From positions 1-8,957 of the forward strand of contig DASXAA010000003.1 in assembly GCA_036407035.1 (NCBI GenBank): a DNA stretch of 8,957 bases, in the 5' to 3' direction. The stretch is from JACVRW01 sp036407035. GTDB lineage: Bacteria; Actinomycetota; Thermoleophilia; Solirubrobacterales; Thermoleophilaceae. The translations under genes and the position numbers were made by a program. Shown here piece after piece: positions 5,218 to 8,957 of the stretch; position 1 is the first letter of the stretch; the number at the start of each line of letters is the position of its first letter. The notes under the pieces are model-generated. The model searched no databases, had not been told where the DNA came from, and was given only the letters and a program-made list of their open reading frames with translations.

Positions 5218-7533
5218 TCATGTCGTGCGCGCAGCCTCCAGCAGCACGCGCTGCTCCGCCGCGGCCACCAGCTGGCGCGTGCGGTCGACGACGTCCATGT
5301 TCACCGAGATGGCGTCGATGCCGGCGCGCACGAGCAGTTCCGCGTACTCGGGATAGACCGATGGCGCCTGGCCGCAGATCGACGTCTGGAGGCCGAGCGA
5401 GCGCGCGCGTGGGATCAGCTGGCGCAGGTAGTCCGCCACCGCCGGGTCGCGCTCGTCGAACACCTCGGCCACGACCTCGGAGTCGCGGTCGGCCCCGAGC
5501 ATCAGCTGCGTCAGGTCGTTGGATCCGATCGAGATGCCTGCCACGCCGAGCGCCGCGTAGCGCTCGAGATTGAAGAGCACCGAGGGCACCTCTGCCATCA
5601 CCCAGAGCTCGAAGGCGGGCTGGTCCAGCAGCCCCGAGTCCTGCATGAGTCGGCGGCAGCGCTCGAGCTCGTGCGCCGTGCGGACGAAGGGGAGCATCAC
5701 GTGAAAGTTCGTGTGTCCGGCCTCCCACACACGCCGGATCGCTTCGAGCTCGAGCTGGAAGACCTCGGCGTCGCGCGTATATCTGAGTGCGCCACGGAAG
5801 CCGATCATCGGGTTGGCCTCCTCGGGCTCGAAGCGCTCGCCGCCCTCGAGGCCCCGGAACTCGTTGGTGCGGAAATCGATCGTGCGGTAGGTCACCGGCC
5901 GCGGCGCGAACCCGGACGCGAACGCGATCAGCCCGTCCGCCATGCGGCCGATGAATTCCTCGCCCCGCCCCTGCTCGATGAGCAGGCGAGGGTGCATTCC
6001 CTCGAGCGCCTCGATGACCATCATCTCGGCGCGCAAGAGCCCGACGCCTTCGACGTCAAGCGCCGCGGCCCGCTCCACCTGGGACGGCTCCGACAGGTTC
6101 ACCAGTAGCTTGGTGGCGGTCGTGGCGCGGACGGGTGCGGCGCCGTTTGCGCTTACCGACGCGGCCGCCGGCTGGGCCTCGGCTTGCGCCACTCCGCTCA
6201 GCACGGTCCCGTGCGTGGCGTCGACTGTCACGAGCTCGCCGTCCCGCAGCTTGGAGGTCGCGTCGCCCGTCCCGACGACACACGGCAGTCCCAGCTCGCG
6301 AGACACGATCGCCGCGTGGCAGGTCATCCCGCCCGAGTCCGTGACGATTGCCGCGGCCCGGCGCATGAGCGGAACCCAGTCGGGGGCGGTCATGTGAGTG
6401 ACGAGCACGTCGCCCTCGCCCAGGTTGCCGGCGTCGGCCAGCGAGCGCAGCACCCGGACTCGGCCGCTTCCGCTCCCCGGAGCTGCTCCGAGGCCGCGCA
6501 CGAGCGGCTCGCCGGGCGGATGCCCGCCGTCCGCGGGGGCGCCGCCCGCCGACGTGACGGGCCGCGACTGCAGCATCCAGACAGCTCCGTCCTCGTCGAA
6601 CGCCCACTCGGTGTCCTGCGGCGCCGTGTAGTGGCCTTCGATGCGCACCGCAAGCTCCGCCAACGCGCGCACCTCGTCATCGTCGAGCACCGGTTCGAGC
6701 GCTTCGTCACCGCTCAGCTTGCGGGTGGTCGTTCCGCCGTCATGAGCAGGCTCGATCGTCAGCTCCTTTGGCTTGATCTCGCGGGTCACGAGTGCGAGCG
6801 TCCCCTTGGCGACCACGTAGCGATCGGGCGACACGCTTCCCGACACGACGCTCTCGCCGAGCCCGAACGCGCCCTCGATCACGATGCGGTCGTGACGACC
6901 CGTCGAAGGATCGATGGTGAACATCACCCCGGCTCGCGTCGAACGGATCTGCTTCTGCACCACGACGGCGATGTCCATGTCGGCCTGTGAAAAGCCGCGC
7001 TTGCTGCGATAGAAGACCGTGCGCGCTCCGAACAGCGACGCCCAGCAGCGCTGAATCGCGGCGACCAGCTCATCGGCGCCCTTCACGTTCAGGTACGTCT
7101 CGTTCATTCCGGCGAACGACGCGGATTCTGTGTCCTCCGCGGTCGCGGAAGAGCGCACGGCCACCGCAAGCGACGGGTCACCGCCGGCGAGCCGCTCGTA
7201 CGCCTCCACGATCGCCGTCCTGATGGACTCCGGCACGGTCTCGGAGCGGACCATCTCGCGGACTCCCGCGGCGGCGGCTTCGAGCTCGGCGGTGTTGTCG
7301 CTGTCGAGTTCGCTCAGGGCCGCGCTGATCCGGTCCCTGAGGCCGTGTTCGTCGCAGAAGGTGGCGTACGCTGGAGCGCCCACCACGAAGCCAGGCGGAA
7401 CCGGGACGCCGGCGTGCGTCAGCTCTCCGAGGTTCGCTCCCTTGCCGCCGGCATAGTCGACGTCGACCTTGCGGAGATCGTCGAAGAAGCGAACGACGAC
7501 GGAAGTCTCGGTCGCGGCTGTCGTGGCGCTCAT
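5218..7533 (-). CDS. ppsA: Phosphoenolpyruvate synthase (pyruvate, water dikinase)
   Basis: Encodes 771 residues (E. coli PpsA 792) and catalyses pyruvate + ATP + H2O to PEP + AMP + phosphate, the entry from pyruvate to gluconeogenesis. Domain order is typical: N-terminal ATP-grasp nucleotide-binding domain (about 15-330, with YAGGKGANLGEL, VAVRSSATAEDTESASFAG, GAFGLGESVVSG and QDTEWAFDEDG), swivelling phosphohistidine domain (about 345-450, TDSGGMTCHAAIV with catalytic His406), an Ala-rich linker (about 449-472), and the C-terminal TIM barrel (about 475-765) with GISIGSNDLTQLMLG and the catalytic Cys720 of SICGQAPS. All key residues are present. The water-dikinase assignment rather than PPDK rests on these motifs and the length. 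The ATG at 7533-7531 is chosen because GGAGG lies seven bases upstream; a longer in-frame start at 7584 has no such site. It is the first gene of the minus-strand train, and the same GGAGG can be masked by a small hairpin. Confidence 0.95.
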   Translation of the reverse strand: MSATTAATETSVVVRFFDDLRKVDVDYAGGKGANLGELTHAGVPVPPGFVVGAPAYATFCDEHGLRDRISAALSELDSDNTAELEAAAAGVREMVRSETVPESIRTAIVEAYERLAGGDPSLAVAVRSSATAEDTESASFAGMNETYLNVKGADELVAAIQRCWASLFGARTVFYRSKRGFSQADMDIAVVVQKQIRSTRAGVMFTIDPSTGRHDRIVIEGAFGLGESVVSGSVSPDRYVVAKGTLALVTREIKPKELTIEPAHDGGTTTRKLSGDEALEPVLDDDEVRALAELAVRIEGHYTAPQDTEWAFDEDGAVWMLQSRPVTSAGGAPADGGHPPGEPLVRGLGAAPGSGSGRVRVLRSLADAGNLGEGDVLVTHMTAPDWVPLMRRAAAIVTDSGGMTCHAAIVSRELGLPCVVGTGDATSKLRDGELVTVDATHGTVLSGVAQAEAQPAAASVSANGAAPVRATTATKLLVNLSEPSQVERAAALDVEGVGLLRAEMMVIEALEGMHPRLLIEQGRGEEFIGRMADGLIAFASGFAPRPVTYRTIDFRTNEFRGLEGGERFEPEEANPMIGFRGALRYTRDAEVFQLELEAIRRVWEAGHTNFHVMLPFVRTAHELERCRRLMQDSGLLDQPAFELWVMAEVPSVLFNLERYAALGVAGISIGSNDLTQLMLGADRDSEVVAEVFDERDPAVADYLRQLIPRARSLGLQTSICGQAPSVYPEYAELLVRAGIDAISVNMDVVDRTRQLVAAAEQRVLLEAARTT

Positions 7534-7539
7534 ATGGGT

Positions 7540-7560
7540 CCTCCTGACTGGAGACAGGAG
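7540..7560 (-). promoter_or_regulatory. ppsA ribosome-binding site within a small hairpin
   Basis: On the minus strand CTCCTG (7560-7555), an eight-base loop, then CAGGAG (7546-7541) form a perfect six-base stem. The 3' arm plus the next G (7540) is the GGAGG Shine-Dalgarno of ppsA, six bases before the ATGs upstream neighbour sequence ends. Folding would hide the ribosome-binding site, so this may tune ppsA translation. The stem is short and chance cannot be excluded. Confidence 0.5.
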
Positions 7561-7752
7561 CGACAACGTAAACCCCACGTGCACGCCGGGAATCCGCCCA
7601 TCACACCGAAAGAACTACGTACTAGTCCGCAGGAAGAGCAGTGCAGAAAGCGGATTCGGGGACGCGCCTCGCGGCGTAGCTTGCCTTCATGCCGACGCGA
7701 GTCCCGACAACTCGAACAACCAGAGGGAACGGCGTTCGGCAGGAACGCGCAG

Positions 7753-7795
7753 TCGAGGCCCGGTCCGCAACCCTGTCTGCGGGCCGGTGCCTCGG
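7753..7795. other. Long GC-rich stem-loop in the leader of the ABC exporter genes
   Basis: Left arm 7753-7769 pairs with right arm 7778-7795: 17 base pairs including two G-U pairs when read on the plus strand, one bulged base (7788), and an eight-base loop (7770-7777). No T-run follows on either strand, so it is not a standard intrinsic terminator. It lies 42 bases upstream of the chosen ABC ATPase start and about 220 bases upstream of ppsA. It may be a structured 5' leader element of the exporter mRNA, or an operator-like DNA repeat. Within it, GCAACC (7767-7772) and GGTGCC (7786-7791) recall the core of SAM-type riboswitches, but other required parts are not recognisable. Confidence 0.45.
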
Positions 7796-7837
7796 GGCGC
7801 ACCCACGTCCCCGGCTCGTGCCTTGACCAGCGCACAA

Positions 7838-8608
7838 ATGGGTCGCGCCGGCCTCCACCGTCGCCCCACCGGCCGGGACCACGACGCCCGGGATGAGGCA
7901 AGCGCACATCCGGCCATCGAATTCAGCGGCTTGTCGGTCGAACGAGGCGGACGCTTGGCGCTCCGCGACATCCAGGGTTCGGTCGACGCGGGCCGGGTCA
8001 CCGGGCTCTTCGGCCCGAGCGGTAGCGGCAAGTCGACGCTGATGCGCGCGATCGCGGGCGTCCAGGCACGCGTCCAGGGATCGCTGACCGTTCTCGGCAA
8101 GCGGCCGGGAAGCGCAGGGGCGAGGCGCATGCTCGGCTACCAGACACAGTCGCCGTCCGTGTACGAGGACCTCACCGTGGACGAGAACCTTCGCTACTTC
8201 GCCGCGGTCCGTGGCGGCGAGGTGGGGGAGGTCGCCGAGCGGGTCGGCCTCTCATCTCATTCCGACCAGCTCGTGCGCAACCTGTCGGGCGGCCAGCGCG
8301 CGCGTGTGTCGCTGGCGGCTGCCTTGGTGGCGAAGCCGCGGCTGCTCCTGCTCGACGAGCCCACCGTCGGGCTCGATCCCCTGCTCCGGCGCGAGCTGTG
8401 GAAGCTCTTCCGTGAGCTTGCCGATGAGGGCGGGGCGCTGCTCGTCTCGAGCCACGTCCTCGACGAGGCCCGGCACTGCGACGAGCTGATCCTGCTGCGC
8501 GATGGGAGGATCGTCGCCCAGCTCACGCCCGCGGAGCTCCGCGCCCGGACTGGCACCGACGATATGGACGAGGCATTCGTGCGACTGATCGAGGACACAC
8601 CGCAATGA
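7838..8608 (+). CDS. ABC transporter ATP-binding protein (ABC-2 exporter type)
   Basis: Encodes 256 residues from an ATG at 7838. All nucleotide-binding motifs are present: Walker A GPSGSGKST (59-67), Q-loop region GYQTQ (100-104), signature LSGGQ (149-153), Walker B LLLLDEPTVGLDP (169-181, Asp173, Glu174), and H-loop His206 in SSHVLDEA. The short C-terminal MDEAFVRLIED segment resembles DrrA/CcmA-like ATPases that pair with ABC-2 membrane proteins to export drugs, lipids or polymers; it would sit on the inner face of the membrane. It overlaps the permease start as ATGA. The start is uncertain: the domain begins near residue 27 (AIEFSGLSV), the preceding residues look non-conserved, no Shine-Dalgarno precedes 7838, and no closer in-frame ATG or GTG exists before the domain. 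The substrate cannot be told. Confidence 0.88.
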   Translation: MGRAGLHRRPTGRDHDARDEASAHPAIEFSGLSVERGGRLALRDIQGSVDAGRVTGLFGPSGSGKSTLMRAIAGVQARVQGSLTVLGKRPGSAGARRMLGYQTQSPSVYEDLTVDENLRYFAAVRGGEVGEVAERVGLSSHSDQLVRNLSGGQRARVSLAAALVAKPRLLLLDEPTVGLDPLLRRELWKLFRELADEGGALLVSSHVLDEARHCDELILLRDGRIVAQLTPAELRARTGTDDMDEAFVRLIEDTPQ

Positions 8609-8957
8609 GCGCCCGGCGGACCTTCGCCACGACCCGCAGGGTGCTGCTCCAGCTGCGCCACGACCCGCGCACGATCGCTCTGCTGATCCTCGTGCCGTGC
8701 CTGCTCGAAACGCTGCTCCGCCTGATCTATGCCAACCGGCGTCCCGTGTTCGATCAGGCGGGAGCTCCGCTGCTGGCGTTCTTCCCGCTGACCACGATCT
8801 TCCTCGTGACCTCGATCGCGCTGCTGCGCGAGCGCACCAGTGGGACGCTCGAGCGACTGATGACCACGCCGCTCGGCCGGCTCGAGCTGCTCACGGGCTA
8901 CGCGATTGCGTTCGGCGCGCTGGCAGCCGTCCAGGCCTCGATCCTGAGCGCGGTCAC
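8605..8957 (+). CDS. ABC-2 type transporter permease (5' part, truncated by window end)
   Basis: The first 117 residues are present, starting MSARRTFATTRRVLLQLRHD; the gene continues past the right edge. It shows a short basic cytoplasmic N-terminus, a first membrane helix at about 23-41, a second at about 55-74, then the ABC-2 coupling motif RERTSGTLERLMTTPLGR (75-92) and the beginning of a third helix from about 99. The E-R-x-x-G-T-L-E-R-L-x-x-T-P pattern is diagnostic for ABC-2 permeases of drug or polysaccharide exporters. The ATG is fused to the ATPase stop (ATGA), so ATPase and permease are one translationally coupled pair forming a membrane exporter. Confidence 0.88.
   Translation, partial: MSARRTFATTRRVLLQLRHDPRTIALLILVPCLLETLLRLIYANRRPVFDQAGAPLLAFFPLTTIFLVTSIALLRERTSGTLERLMTTPLGRLELLTGYAIAFGALAAVQASILSAV

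Larger units (their letters stand above)
7534..7837. other. Divergent intergenic region between ppsA and the ABC exporter
   Basis: About 304 bases without a convincing gene, expected to hold both divergent promoters. Contents seen: the ppsA ribosome-binding site and hairpin (7540-7560); an AT-richer patch around 7608-7626 with arms ACTA and TAGT five bases apart (7614-7617, 7623-7626), possibly a promoter or operator core for ppsA; and a long stem-loop (7753-7795). No good -35/-10 pair was found on either strand, which is common for actinobacterial promoters. Reading frames through it give arginine-, proline- and serine-rich sequence without family resemblance. Confidence 0.6.

Noticed and set aside
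4970..5728. Long minus-strand frame extending the DUF1918 gene upstream into ppsA
   Set aside because: The extra part is out of frame with ppsA and arginine/alanine-rich; the strong Shine-Dalgarno at 5195-5200 supports a start at 5191.
4690..6108. Plus-strand open frame of 472 codons across pit, DUF1918 and ppsA
   Set aside because: It spans three convincing minus-strand genes and has no recognisable family or composition typical of a protein.
7619..7648. TAGTAC with an upstream TCTGCA as a sigma-70-like ppsA promoter
   Set aside because: Few matches to consensus at either hexamer; only the local AT-richness supports it.
7753..7795. Bidirectional intrinsic terminator
   Set aside because: No T-run follows the stem on either strand, and the flanking genes diverge rather than converge.
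7741..7800. SAM-type riboswitch (GCAACC and GGTGCC segments)
   Set aside because: The P1 stem, the GAG-like conserved 5' part and the P4 element are not visible, and the two segments are absorbed into a simple hairpin. A covariance-model search would settle it.
7689..7826. Short plus-strand open frame of 45 codons in the divergent region
   Set aside because: No ribosome-binding site, Arg/Thr-rich composition without a motif, and it crosses the strong stem-loop.
7823..7828. TTGACC as a -35 promoter element for the ABC genes
   Set aside because: No -10-like hexamer occurs 16-19 bases downstream, and the spot is at or inside the likely gene start.

Overview
This window is GC-rich, with tightly packed genes, GTG starts alongside ATG and several ATGA stop/start overlaps. 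It looks like a chromosomal stretch from a high-GC Gram-positive. The small DUF1918 protein is essentially an actinobacterial family, and the style of the phosphoenolpyruvate synthase, the MgtA-type pump and the ferredoxin-dependent oxidoreductase fits a soil actinobacterium, possibly of the Thermoleophilia/Solirubrobacterales type. That lineage guess is inference. No rRNA, tRNA, CRISPR array, insertion sequence or phage gene was seen.

Most of the window (1-7533) is one minus-strand gene train. In order of transcription it encodes: phosphoenolpyruvate synthase (7533-5218), a DUF1918 protein (5191-4970), a Pit-family phosphate permease (4958-3954), its DUF47/PhoU-like partner (3957-3343), a P3B-type magnesium-transport ATPase (3333-706), the gamma subunit of a 2-oxoacid:ferredoxin oxidoreductase (690-58), and the first codons of its alpha subunit (65 to beyond base 1). 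Junctions are overlaps or short gaps, so most or all of these are probably co-transcribed.

The functions fit together. Pyruvate synthase chemistry and PEP synthase connect acetyl-CoA, pyruvate and PEP. PEP synthase needs Mg-ATP and releases phosphate. Pit permeases carry phosphate as a metal-phosphate complex, and MgtA imports magnesium. The coupling idea is inferred from gene order only.

A 304-bp divergent intergenic region (7534-7837) separates this train from a plus-strand ABC-2 type export system: an ATPase (start about 7838, end 8608) and a permease (8605 to beyond the window end), joined by an ATGA overlap. The intergenic region holds a strong ribosome-binding site for the PEP synthase inside a small hairpin, an AT-richer patch, and a long 17-bp stem-loop (7753-7795) that is not an intrinsic terminator. 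A perfect 7+1+7 palindrome lies between the magnesium pump and the oxidoreductase gene. The best candidates for something undescribed are the PEP-synthase/phosphate/magnesium/pyruvate-synthase cluster, the long stem-loop, and an apparent exchange of the membrane residues Glu and Gln in the magnesium pump.
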